Shown piece after piece: positions 1 through 6,799 of a DNA stretch of 7,588 nt. Each line of letters starts with the position of its first letter. Position 1 is the stretch's first letter. The notes beneath the pieces are model-generated. The model was not told the DNA's origin and ran no database searches. It was given only the letters and a program-made list of their open reading frames with translations. A program made the translations under genes and the position numbers. This stretch comes from an uncultured Erysipelotrichaceae bacterium (GTDB lineage: Bacteria > Bacillota_I > Bacilli_A > Erysipelotrichales > Erysipelotrichaceae): the NCBI GenBank assembly GCA_902796465.1, contig CADBPK010000087.1, positions 1 through 7,588 of the forward strand, given 5' to 3'.

Positions 1-1
1 A

Positions 2-415
2 ATCAAGGCATATCTGGAAAGCAAGGGACACGAAGTCATCAATGTCGGAACAGACTCTTCTGAAAGATTCAACTATCCGGTATCCGGCTATAAAGTCGCA
101 AAGATGGTAGTAAACGGTGAAGTAGACAGAGGTGTGCTGATCTGCGGCACAGGCGTAGGCATCTCCCTTTCCGCAAACAAGGTGCATGGCATCAGGGCTT
201 GTGTATGCTCAGAACCATATACCGCAAAACTGTCAAAACAGCACAACAACACAAATATCATCGCCTTCGGTTCCAGAGTCATCGGCATCGAAACAGCCAA
301 GATGATCGTTGATGAATGGCTCGCAGCTGAATATGAAGGCGGCAGACATCAGACCAGAGTAGATATGATCAGAGAGATCGAAGAAACACAGCATCTGAAA
401 GCTGCGGAGGAATAA
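2..415 (+). CDS. rpiB: Ribose-5-phosphate isomerase B / allose-6-phosphate isomerase (RpiB/LacAB family), 5' truncated
   Basis: The reading frame is open from base 2 to the TAA at 413-415 and gives 137 residues. RpiB proteins are about 145-155 residues, so roughly 10-18 N-terminal residues, including the first catalytic Asp/His region, lie before the window. Visible family motifs are the CGTGVGIS active-site loop with its catalytic Cys (about bases 143-166), the HNNTNIIAFGSR segment with the catalytic His, and a C-terminal GGRHQTRVDMI segment whose basic residues bind the sugar phosphate. The enzyme interconverts ribose-5-P and ribulose-5-P in the cytoplasm. Family members also isomerise allose-6-P to allulose-6-P. 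The AlsE-like epimerase starts two bases after the stop, and its GGAGG ribosome binding site lies inside the end of this gene, so the two are co-transcribed. The family is certain; the substrate (ribose-5-P or allose-6-P) is not settled by sequence. Confidence 0.95.
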   Translation: MKAYLESKGHEVINVGTDSSERFNYPVSGYKVAKMVVNGEVDRGVLICGTGVGISLSANKVHGIRACVCSEPYTAKLSKQHNNTNIIAFGSRVIGIETAKMIVDEWLAAEYEGGRHQTRVDMIREIEETQHLKAAEE

Positions 416-416
416 A

Positions 417-1076
417 ATGACAGAAAGACTGCTATGCCCTTCCATGATGTGCGCCAACTACGGCCATCTGGCCGATGAAGTCAGGGCGCTTGACAATGCC
501 GGCGTGGATATCTTCCACTGCGACATTATGGACGGCACATTCGTACCGAACTTCACCATGGGCGTCATGGATGTGCAGACGATCAGAAAATACACAGATA
601 AATTAGTCGACTGCCATCTGATGATCGAGAACCCCGCTTCCAAAGTAGACTGGTTCATCAAAGCCGGCGCCAATATCATCTATATCCATCCGGAATCGGA
701 ACGATATGTCGTCAAGACACTCGCCCATATCAAGGAAATGGGTGCTTACGCAGGCATTGCAGTAAACCCCGATACTTCAGTCGCTTCTATTTCGGAGATC
801 CTGAACCTCTGTGATTATGTACTTGTCATGACTGTCAATCCGGGATTTGCCGGACAGGGCTTCATTGATTTCACAAGGAAGAAAGTCAGACAGCTGATCG
901 AGCTGAAGAAGGAATATGGCTTCAAGGTCATGATCGACGGTCACTGCTCCCCGGATGTTATAGAAGATCTTTCAAATCTCGGAGCGGATGGATTCATTCT
1001 CGGCTCCAGTGCATTATTCCGCAAAGGCAGAACTTATGAAGAGCTGATCAGAGAGCTCAGAGGTGAACAGGCATGA
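417..1076 (+). CDS. Ribulose-phosphate 3-epimerase family protein, probably D-allulose-6-phosphate 3-epimerase (AlsE-like)
   Basis: This is a 219-residue TIM-barrel epimerase of normal family length. The metal ligands and catalytic acids are all present: His34 and Asp36 in FHCDIMDG, His67 in DCHLMI, and Asp174 in VMIDGH. Several motifs are closer to AlsE than to pentose-phosphate Rpe: MTVNPGFAGQ (138-147) where Rpe usually has MSVNPGFGGQ, DGHCSP (174-179) where Rpe has DGGI, and GSSALF (196-201), which resembles the GTSGLF of E. coli AlsE. An AlsE would convert allulose-6-P to fructose-6-P, using the product of an allose-6-P isomerase such as the preceding RpiB. The ATG at 417 sits six bases after GGAGG (406-410). 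The end overlaps the next gene by four bases (ATGA), implying translational coupling. Family membership is sure; the AlsE assignment over Rpe is an inference from motifs and context. Confidence 0.9.
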   Translation: MTERLLCPSMMCANYGHLADEVRALDNAGVDIFHCDIMDGTFVPNFTMGVMDVQTIRKYTDKLVDCHLMIENPASKVDWFIKAGANIIYIHPESERYVVKTLAHIKEMGAYAGIAVNPDTSVASISEILNLCDYVLVMTVNPGFAGQGFIDFTRKKVRQLIELKKEYGFKVMIDGHCSPDVIEDLSNLGADGFILGSSALFRKGRTYEELIRELRGEQA

Positions 1077-1894
1077 AAACGATTGGAATGATCGTCCCGA
1101 CAATGGACAACAGCTTTTTCGCTTCCCTTGCCCACGCAGTCAGCGAAGAAATGAGAAAGAACGGCTATACAGTCCTGACTTGCGATTCCCGTAATAACGC
1201 AGAAACAGAAAAAAGCTTCTACAGCACATTGCAGGAAGCCGGGGTAAGCGGTGTGATCTCCGTATCAGGACTCTCCCAGGTCACGGAGGAAACGATCCCT
1301 GCATCCATGCCGGTGGTATGGGTGGACAGAGTACCGCAGAGCGAAAGAGAGATCCCATGGGTCGCAAATGATGATGAAGCGGCCATGAAAGAAGCAGCGA
1401 AATACCTGATCGAAAAAGGCTGCAGGAATATTCTCCTGATGCCCGGATACATTGCGGAGAACCAGAACAACCCGCGCCTTGAAGGCTACCGCAAAGCATT
1501 ATCCGAAGCAGGCATCGGATTTGACCCGCTCTATGTCCTCAACCGCACCGGCAAAGGTTCTTCGGAACAGGAGACAGGAGAACTGATCATGAAAGTCATG
1601 AAGGAAGGACGCAAAGTGGACGGCATCATCACTTCCAGTGACAGGGCTGCTTTCGGTGCCATGAAAGCTCTTGGCAAAGTCGGTTTCTATTCACCCGAAG
1701 ATGTGAAGCTGATTTCCTTTGACAACAGCCCTTATTCCACCATGGCTTCACCTTCTATCACTTCCCTGGACAGAAATCCCGCATCCCTGGCTGAAAGAGC
1801 ATGTGGGATCCTTCTTGACCTGATCGCGGGAAAAGAAGTACAGAAAGAAAATATCATCAGCGTATCACTTGTGGAACGCGATTCCACACGATAA
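1073..1894 (+). CDS. LacI/GalR-type sugar-binding domain protein lacking the N-terminal HTH
   Basis: The protein has 273 residues. It begins directly with MKTIGMIVPTMDNSFF, the first strand of the periplasmic-binding-protein fold that in LacI/GalR regulators follows a roughly 60-residue DNA-binding domain. It ends with the family's usual closing motif, VERDSTR. Other family hallmarks are PVVWVDR (80-86), RLEGYRKAL (135-143), DGIITSSDRAAFGAM (183-197) and the VKLISFDNSPYSTMASPSIT segment. The effector domain is therefore complete and only the HTH and hinge are missing. No HTH is encoded upstream in any frame, because the epimerase gene fills that space. There is no signal peptide or lipobox, so it is not an obvious ABC-transporter binding protein and should be cytoplasmic. 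The ATGA overlap with the epimerase gene fixes the start. It may be a sugar sensor that pairs with a full-length LacI regulator, or a decaying regulator. The open frame and normal codon use favour a functional protein. Confidence 0.88.
   Translation: MKTIGMIVPTMDNSFFASLAHAVSEEMRKNGYTVLTCDSRNNAETEKSFYSTLQEAGVSGVISVSGLSQVTEETIPASMPVVWVDRVPQSEREIPWVANDDEAAMKEAAKYLIEKGCRNILLMPGYIAENQNNPRLEGYRKALSEAGIGFDPLYVLNRTGKGSSEQETGELIMKVMKEGRKVDGIITSSDRAAFGAMKALGKVGFYSPEDVKLISFDNSPYSTMASPSITSLDRNPASLAERACGILLDLIAGKEVQKENIISVSLVERDSTR
1870..1888. promoter_or_regulatory. Interrupted palindrome just upstream of the GH1 gene (possible operator or hairpin)
   Basis: The arms TGTGGAA and TTCCACA are perfect inverted repeats around a 5-base CGCGA centre. 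The element lies in the last codons of the LacI-type gene, 27 bases before the GH1 start codon. Size and symmetry would suit a LacI-family operator or an RNA hairpin ahead of the GH1 ribosome binding site. A 7-base inverted repeat can also arise by chance in a window this long, so only its position makes it notable. Confidence 0.25.
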
Positions 1895-1900
1895 TAATAA

Positions 1901-3388
<1,488 letters not shown>

Positions 3389-3401
3389 GTCCCGGATACA
3401 G

Positions 3402-3448
3402 GCACATGCAGATCACAAAAATGTGATGATGCATGTGCTTTTTTGTTT
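3402..3448 (+). terminator. Rho-independent terminator of the sugar operon
   Basis: The outer stem GCACATGCA (3402-3410) pairs perfectly with TGCATGTGC (3430-3438). An inner stem, ATCACA (3412-3417) with TGTGAT (3422-3427), forms the tip. Six T residues follow immediately, then GTTT. It begins 13 bases after the GH1 stop codon and closes the rpiB-GH1 transcript. Confidence 0.92.
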
Positions 3449-3452
3449 CTCC

Positions 3453-3470
3453 GGCAGGCATCATACTGCC
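3453..3470. repeat. Small inverted repeat after the operon terminator
   Basis: GGCAG (3453-3457) and CTGCC (3466-3470) form a 5-base stem with an 8-base loop, directly downstream of the T-tract of the main terminator. No T-run of note follows, so it is not a convincing second terminator. Role unknown. Confidence 0.2.
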
Positions 3471-3524
3471 TTAATTCCGGTGCAGCAATACACGCTGGCA
3501 TGTTTTCTGCACATCGCTGTTGTG

Positions 3525-3530
3525 TAATAT
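3525..3530 (+). promoter_or_regulatory. Possible -10 element for the AIM24-family gene
   Basis: TAATAT follows TGTG, giving an extended -10-like TGTGTAATAT 13 bases before the ribosome binding site. It matches four of six bases of the sigma-A -10 consensus. No good -35 is visible 16-18 bases upstream. The gene follows a strong terminator and so needs its own promoter somewhere in 3449-3540; this is the best candidate. The 9-mer TGTAATATT recurs at 6410-6418. Confidence 0.3.
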
Positions 3531-3558
3531 TGGGACAGATACAGGAGGAAGTAAACAT

Positions 3559-4359
3559 ATGTCAGTAAAACTTACCAATTTTACAAATGAAGATCGCAAG
3601 ATCGTGGAAAGTTTAGGGAATTTCAGTGTAATGGAACATGTCCGGGATCTTTCCGTATCACCGGGAAACTCCGTGAATGAATATTACATGTCCAAAATGG
3701 GTGTCAGAAGAAGACAGCTTGTCGTTGATCTGGACGGCAGGAACACGCTTGTGACTCAGGCAGGTGCAATGCAGTGGATCATGGGAGATATCTCTGCGAC
3801 AACCGGAATAAAAGGTGTCGGAGATTTATTCGGAAAGATGGTTAAAGGAGCTGTCACGAAGGAATCAGCCATCAAGCCGGAATATGTAGGAGCGGGACGT
3901 ATCGTACTGGAGCCTACTTATAAATACATCATTCTTCAGGACGTATCGGAATGGGGAAGAGACGGCATGACGATCGAAGACGGTATGTTTCTTGCCTGTG
4001 AAGGAACCGTTGAGCATAAGATAGCAGCCCGGTCCAATTTCTCTTCAGCTGTCGCCGGCAATGAAGGTCTGTTCAATCTCTGCCTCAGAGGCAGAGGCAT
4101 CGCGGCGCTGGAAAGCAATGTTCCCTTTTCGGAACTTGTCATAGTCGATCTGGAAAACGATGTGCTGCGGCTGGACGGAAGCTTTGCGGTATGCTGGTCA
4201 ACTTCATTGCAGTTTACAGTCGAAAGATCATCAAAGACCTTAATCGGATCTGCTGTAAACGGTGAAGGCCTGGTCAATGTCTACAGAGGAACCGGAAGAG
4301 TCCTGATCTCCCCGACAACACCGTCTACCGCAAGTCTGTTCAGAACAACACACGATTAA
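3559..4359 (+). CDS. AIM24 family protein (DUF124)
   Basis: The protein has 266 residues from the ATG at 3559, which is 10 bases after a full AGGAGG (3543-3548). An in-frame TTG at 3520 would add 13 residues but places the ribosome binding site inside the gene, so 3559 is preferred. AIM24-family marks are VGDLFGKMVKGAVTKES (87-103), the GAGRIVLEP beta segment (111-119), GMTIEDGMFLACEGTVEH (136-153), and the closing GEGLVNVYRGTGRVLISP region (235-252). These are strand-rich repeats typical of its beta-roll fold. No signal peptide or membrane segment is seen. Bacterial members are widespread but their biochemical role is not settled; the name comes from a yeast protein of the mitochondrial inner membrane. 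The gene appears to be transcribed alone between the operon terminator and the antitoxin gene. The family call is firm; no function is claimed. Confidence 0.88.
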   Translation: MSVKLTNFTNEDRKIVESLGNFSVMEHVRDLSVSPGNSVNEYYMSKMGVRRRQLVVDLDGRNTLVTQAGAMQWIMGDISATTGIKGVGDLFGKMVKGAVTKESAIKPEYVGAGRIVLEPTYKYIILQDVSEWGRDGMTIEDGMFLACEGTVEHKIAARSNFSSAVAGNEGLFNLCLRGRGIAALESNVPFSELVIVDLENDVLRLDGSFAVCWSTSLQFTVERSSKTLIGSAVNGEGLVNVYRGTGRVLISPTTPSTASLFRTTHD

Positions 4360-4395
4360 GCAAATCATAAATATTACGGATACATTTCATTTTTT

Positions 4396-4413
4396 ACAGG
4401 ATCACATTCCTGT
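4396..4413. promoter_or_regulatory. Inverted repeat upstream of the antitoxin gene, possible autoregulatory operator
   Basis: ACAGGA (4396-4401) and TCCTGT (4408-4413) are perfect inverted repeats around TCACAT, 41 bases before the antitoxin start. A TTTACA that could act as a -35 element (4393-4398) overlaps the left arm. Phd/YefM antitoxins bind palindromes near their own promoters, which suits this position. No T-tract follows, so it is not a clear terminator for the AIM24-family gene. Confidence 0.3.
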
Positions 4414-4454
4414 TCTCTGCACAGCAGCTGAATGAATAGAAGGAGGGACTATCT

Positions 4455-4697
4455 ATGCTGGTTGATACAGATCATTTTGTTTCCATGACGCTGGCAAATC
4501 AGAACTTTTCACGTGTTGCGCATATAGTTGAACAACAAGGTTATGCAATCATTCTGAAGAATAATCAGGCGCGTTTCCTGCTGGTTTCTTTTAAAGAAGC
4601 GGAAAGTATGCAGACGGATTCTGAAAAAGATCTGGCGGACATTTCCAGAAAGCTGGTGAAACAGTACAAAGATGTTCACAAAGATCTGTTTGAATGA
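4455..4697 (+). CDS. Phd/YefM-type antitoxin, without an adjacent toxin gene
   Basis: The protein has 80 residues. The N-terminal half, with SMTLANQNFSRVAHIVEQ (10-27) followed by GYAIILKNNQARFLLVSF (29-46), is the Phd/YefM DNA-binding and dimerisation fold: an alpha-helix that starts A-N-x-N-F-S and a two-strand hairpin that ends in a short hydrophobic strand. The C-terminal 30 residues are charged and probably helical, as in the toxin-binding tail of these antitoxins. The start is set by AGGAGGG (4441-4447). No toxin (RelE, YoeB, Doc or VapC type) lies on either side: downstream is a terminator and 213 noncoding bases, upstream is the AIM24-family gene. Proteins of this type also occur alone in Firmicutes, where they may act only as DNA-binding regulators. 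The family call is fairly secure; its partner, if any, is unknown. Confidence 0.8.
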   Translation: MLVDTDHFVSMTLANQNFSRVAHIVEQQGYAIILKNNQARFLLVSFKEAESMQTDSEKDLADISRKLVKQYKDVHKDLFE

Positions 4698-4726
4698 TCA
4701 TTTACAAAAGCATGAATTACTGTTTG

Positions 4727-4751
4727 AAAACTGCTCCTTTGAGCGGTTTTT
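4727..4751 (+). terminator. Rho-independent terminator of the antitoxin gene
   Basis: AAAACTGCTC (4727-4736) pairs with GAGCGGTTTT (4741-4750), with one T-G wobble, around a CTTT loop and ends in a run of five T. The A-rich left arm makes it nearly symmetric. It lies 30 bases after the antitoxin stop codon and shows that no downstream toxin is co-transcribed. Confidence 0.8.
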
Positions 4752-4899
4752 CTGTGAATGGAGTCTGCTCTTTACAGGCAAAGCATATTTGTAAAAGTAA
4801 ATGCATGGGATTTTACATTCAATGTCATATATGATTTATGTGATGGCATATTTTTTCCTGCTGTGCAATGTAATTATTAAAATACCTGTATGCAGCAGC
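4752..4899. promoter_or_regulatory. AT-rich spacer with repeated TTTACA/TGTAAA words, probable promoter region of the zinc-ribbon gene
   Basis: TTTACA at 4771-4776, TGTAAA at 4790-4795 and TTTACA at 4812-4817 alternate in orientation with 13- and 16-base gaps. The zinc-ribbon gene follows a terminator, so its promoter should lie here. TTTACA (4812) with TTTATG (4835) at 17-base spacing is a weak sigma-A candidate. CTGCTG (4858-4863) and CAGCAG (4893-4898) form a loose inverted repeat next to the ribosome binding site. No ORF of note is present. Confidence 0.3.
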
Positions 4900-4910
4900 G
4901 GAGGTGACCA

Positions 4911-5948
4911 ATGAACACACATGAACCTGAGCAGAACATCAGACAGCCGGAACTGCGTTTCGGTTATGTAGCAGATCTGTATTATACCGTCACAGACACA
5001 CCGGTTCCAAAACAGCTGGATCTGTTAAATGACTGGTTTCCTTCCCTGATCATCACCGAAGAAGACAGCAATAAACTGATCAAGCAGGCACCGGAGTATA
5101 TTGATACCGAACGGATGATCCATGCGGTCAGGTATCATAACTACCTTTACAGCGGCGGCAATAACCGCATCACGCATATCACCGGCAAACTGGTCGGTAC
5201 CGCTTTCAGCAACCTCGAAAAGGAAAGAAAGACAGCGGAACTGATCCAGAAGAATATCGCCAGAAAAATTGTGAACGAGATGGATGTACTTCCGTCACTA
5301 ATCGATTCCATTCATGAAAAGATCTCCTGTATGGAGCAGGAGACGATGGAAGAATTCCATTATACGCTGTATATGTTCTGCCTCATGTGTGCGGAAGCAT
5401 ATTACGAAAAGGATGAATGGGAACGGGATACAGAACTCTTTCCGTTTGATGATGAAGTCTTTGACCAGGTCATATACAACGCCTTCTACCAGCTTCAGAA
5501 ATATGATTATGAAGGCCTGCTCAACGCCTGGCTGTGGCTGCTGTGCGGAAGTCTTCTGCGCAATGAATGCGGCCGGGTATGCCGGACATACGATTCCTCC
5601 TTTGTCCCTCTGTATAAAGCGCCGAGCGAGACCGGGCACCTGCTTGACAAGCTGCGCTACCTGGTGATGCCGGAGGAGTATGAAAGCATCTATACGGGAA
5701 ATGATCTGGAAGACCGGTTCCCGGGCATCGAATGGTACTGCGATCACTGCAATGATCATCTGAATGAGCAGAAAGGATTTACCGATCATCTGCCGGTATG
5801 GCAGTGCAGGAAATGCGGATATCTCAATCCCATAAGCGCTGAACAGATCTATGAAACTGCGGAAGATCATGATAATGACATCCGCCGCAGGACCGAAGAA
5901 GATCTCCGCAGTGCCATAGCGCGGAGAAAGGAAGAAACAGGCAGCTGA
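4911..5948 (+). CDS. Uncharacterised protein with C-terminal four-cysteine zinc ribbon
   Basis: I do not recognise the family. The product has 345 residues, and the start is set by a strong GGAGGTGA (4900-4907). Residues 1-270 are acidic and probably largely helical, rich in Tyr, Leu and Glu, with segments such as NEMDVLPSLIDSIHEKI (122-138), YTLYMFCLMCAEAYYE (151-166) and LLNAWLWLLCGSLL (203-216). The last two are hydrophobic, but charged neighbours make buried helices likelier than membrane spans. Residues 275-305 carry C277-x2-C280 and C299-x2-C302 with a Trp-Gln before the second pair, a rubredoxin-like zinc ribbon of the kind that binds protein or nucleic acid partners. Further cysteines (157, 160, 220, 224) could form a second site. 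The C-terminal 30 residues are highly charged and Arg/Glu rich. The gene has its own terminator, and its downstream neighbour is a MerR regulator. No signal peptide, so probably cytoplasmic. Confidence 0.85.
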   Translation: MNTHEPEQNIRQPELRFGYVADLYYTVTDTPVPKQLDLLNDWFPSLIITEEDSNKLIKQAPEYIDTERMIHAVRYHNYLYSGGNNRITHITGKLVGTAFSNLEKERKTAELIQKNIARKIVNEMDVLPSLIDSIHEKISCMEQETMEEFHYTLYMFCLMCAEAYYEKDEWERDTELFPFDDEVFDQVIYNAFYQLQKYDYEGLLNAWLWLLCGSLLRNECGRVCRTYDSSFVPLYKAPSETGHLLDKLRYLVMPEEYESIYTGNDLEDRFPGIEWYCDHCNDHLNEQKGFTDHLPVWQCRKCGYLNPISAEQIYETAEDHDNDIRRRTEEDLRSAIARRKEETGS

Positions 5949-5962
5949 ACAGGCTGCTTTTT
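5939..5962 (+). terminator. Compact terminator with the zinc-ribbon gene's stop codon in its loop
   Basis: AGGCAGC (5939-5945) pairs with GCTGCTT (5953-5959), counting one G-T wobble, and TTT follows. The TGA stop (5946-5948) lies at the loop of the hairpin. The stem is only five to eight base pairs, so termination may be partial and allow read-through into the MerR gene. Confidence 0.6.
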
Positions 5963-5982
5963 ATGACGATTTTTTGGGTATA

Positions 5983-6011
5983 TATCCTGTTCCCCGGGCA
6001 GTCTATCCTGT
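5983..6011. repeat. Direct repeat TATCCTGT upstream of the MerR gene
   Basis: TATCCTGT occurs at 5983-5990 and 6004-6011, 21 bases apart from start to start, which is two helical turns. It lies 24 bases before the preferred MerR start, with GGGTATATA just before the first copy. It could be a regulator-binding site, but MerR operators are normally inverted repeats between long-spaced promoter elements. Confidence 0.25.
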
Positions 6012-6034
6012 ACATGAAAAGAAGACAGGTACGG

Positions 6035-6367
6035 ATGGAAAGAAAGTTATATTCAGTCAGTGATCTATGTACATTATGCGGGATAACAAGGAAAACACTG
6101 TTTTACTATGACCGCATCGGACTTCTGAAGCCGGCAGCGCGGACAGGCAGCCAGAATTTCAAAATGTACGCAGAAGAACAGGTCAGCCGTCTGAAACAGA
6201 TCCGGCAGTACCGGGATGCCGGCCTGAACCTGTCGGAGATCCGACAGATCCTGGATGATCCGGATGCGGAACGAGACAGGATCCTGAAGGGCGCAATGAA
6301 GCGTCTGGAAAAGGAACTGCGGGAAAAGGAAGATCATATCAGAGCTTTGAAACAGCTGATGGAATAA
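6035..6367 (+). CDS. MerR-family transcriptional regulator, short form without effector domain
   Basis: The protein has 110 residues from the ATG at 6035. The frame is open further up (ATG at 6014 and 5963), but residues encoded there are hydrophobic and unlike MerR N-termini, and 6035 places LYSVSDLCTLCGITRKTLFYYDRIGLLKP (5-33) at its usual place. That segment is the first HTH and start of wing 1. The rest of the MerR domain follows: FKMYAEEQVSRLKQI (42-56) and the second HTH AGLNLSEIRQIL (62-73). Residues 77-109 form a highly charged helix that suits the antiparallel dimer coiled coil. No cysteine cluster or drug-binding domain follows, so the ligand, if any, is unknown. Only a weak AGG precedes the start, which may rely on read-through or coupling from the gene before. 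MerR proteins act by untwisting promoters with a 19-20-base spacer; targets are likely itself or a neighbour, but none is shown here. Confidence 0.88.
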   Translation: MERKLYSVSDLCTLCGITRKTLFYYDRIGLLKPAARTGSQNFKMYAEEQVSRLKQIRQYRDAGLNLSEIRQILDDPDAERDRILKGAMKRLEKELREKEDHIRALKQLME

Positions 6368-6380
6368 CAGCTGTTTTTCT
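6350..6380 (+). terminator. Terminator of the MerR gene with the stop codon in its loop
   Basis: AAACAGCTG (6350-6358) pairs perfectly with CAGCTGTTT (6368-6376) around a 9-base loop that ends in the TAA stop codon. Two more T, then CT, complete the tract. It separates the MerR gene from the kptA unit. Confidence 0.75.
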
Positions 6381-6417
6381 TTGACGGTCCTGGGAAACGT
6401 AGGGTCTGATGTAATAT
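6381..6417 (+). promoter_or_regulatory. Candidate promoter for the kptA unit
   Basis: TTGACG (6381-6386) matches five of six -35 bases. TCTGAT (6405-6410) at 18-base spacing matches four of six -10 bases. An alternative -10 is TAATAT at 6412-6417, within the same TGTAATATT word found upstream of the AIM24-family gene, though its spacing from TTGACG is too long. TATAAA at 6446-6451 lacks a -35. A promoter is expected because the MerR gene ends in a terminator. Confidence 0.35.
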
Positions 6418-6469
6418 TTGCGCCGGAGATGACGGTGTGGGACAATATAAAAGAAATGAAGGTGATCCC

Positions 6470-6799
6470 ATGAACCAGATAAAACAAGCCACGATCTATA
6501 TCGGTCTGAATGATTCCAAAACCGGAAAACAGATCCATGATACGGAAAAATATATTTCCATCCTCAAAAACGTATGCCGCAGCTATCATGTCCCCTTTTC
6601 CATGAACCAGCTCCAGGGCGGATATTTCCATGAAGACGGCAGATATGTTGAGGAAAACACACTGACCCTCATGATGCTGGATGTACCGGATGAGACCGTA
6701 CATGAGATCGCAAAGGATCTCTGTGCGTTCTTTCATCAGGAAAGCGTCATGATCCAGTCCTCACCGGCGGAAGTCTGTTTTATCCATGAGGATATCTGA
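6470..6799 (+). CDS. Small uncharacterised alpha/beta protein, first gene of the kptA unit
   Basis: The product has 109 residues from the ATG at 6470, preceded by AAGGTGAT (6458-6465). An in-frame GTG at 6437 would add 11 residues and place this ribosome binding site inside the gene, so it is less likely. The predicted order of secondary structure is strand (QATIYIGLND, 6-15), helix (EKYISILKNVCRSY), hairpin (GGYFHEDGRYVEENTLTLMMLDV), helix (ETVHEIAKDLCAFFHQ) and strand (SVMIQ). That is a ferredoxin-like pattern. The IYIGL start, the G-x-F/Y-x2-D-G-R-x2-E-E-N-T hairpin and the final HQESV loosely recall DUF3574 proteins; this is a recollection, not a database result. No catalytic motif is evident. 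The stop overlaps the next ORF by four bases (CTGA), and kptA follows, so a shared transcript is likely. Function unknown. Confidence 0.78.
   Translation: MNQIKQATIYIGLNDSKTGKQIHDTEKYISILKNVCRSYHVPFSMNQLQGGYFHEDGRYVEENTLTLMMLDVPDETVHEIAKDLCAFFHQESVMIQSSPAEVCFIHEDI

Noticed and set aside
151..216. Possible membrane protein or transporter in the first segment
   Set aside because: The hydrophobic stretches belong to the RpiB core strands and the CGTG active-site loop.
3520..3558. TTG start that would extend the AIM24-family protein by 13 residues
   Set aside because: The perfect AGGAGG at 3543-3548 lies inside this extension and points to the ATG at 3559.
4698..4910. Search for a small toxin gene next to the antitoxin gene
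   Set aside because: No frame of useful length with a ribosome binding site is present on either strand, and a terminator lies only 30 bases after the antitoxin stop.
5298..5870. A 190-codon minus-strand frame
   Set aside because: It is antisense to the zinc-ribbon gene, which has a strong ribosome binding site and an intact four-cysteine motif.
5963..6034. Upstream ATG codons that would lengthen the MerR protein by up to 24 residues
   Set aside because: The added residues are hydrophobic and do not fit MerR N-termini, the first ATG overlaps the end of the preceding terminator, and there is no ribosome binding site before either upstream ATG.
6437..6469. GTG start that would lengthen the 109-residue protein
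   Set aside because: No ribosome binding site precedes it, while AAGGTGAT stands at a good distance from the ATG at 6470.
6074..6736. A 220-codon minus-strand frame
   Set aside because: It is antisense to the MerR gene, its terminator and the 109-residue gene, all of which have better starts and recognisable or coherent proteins.
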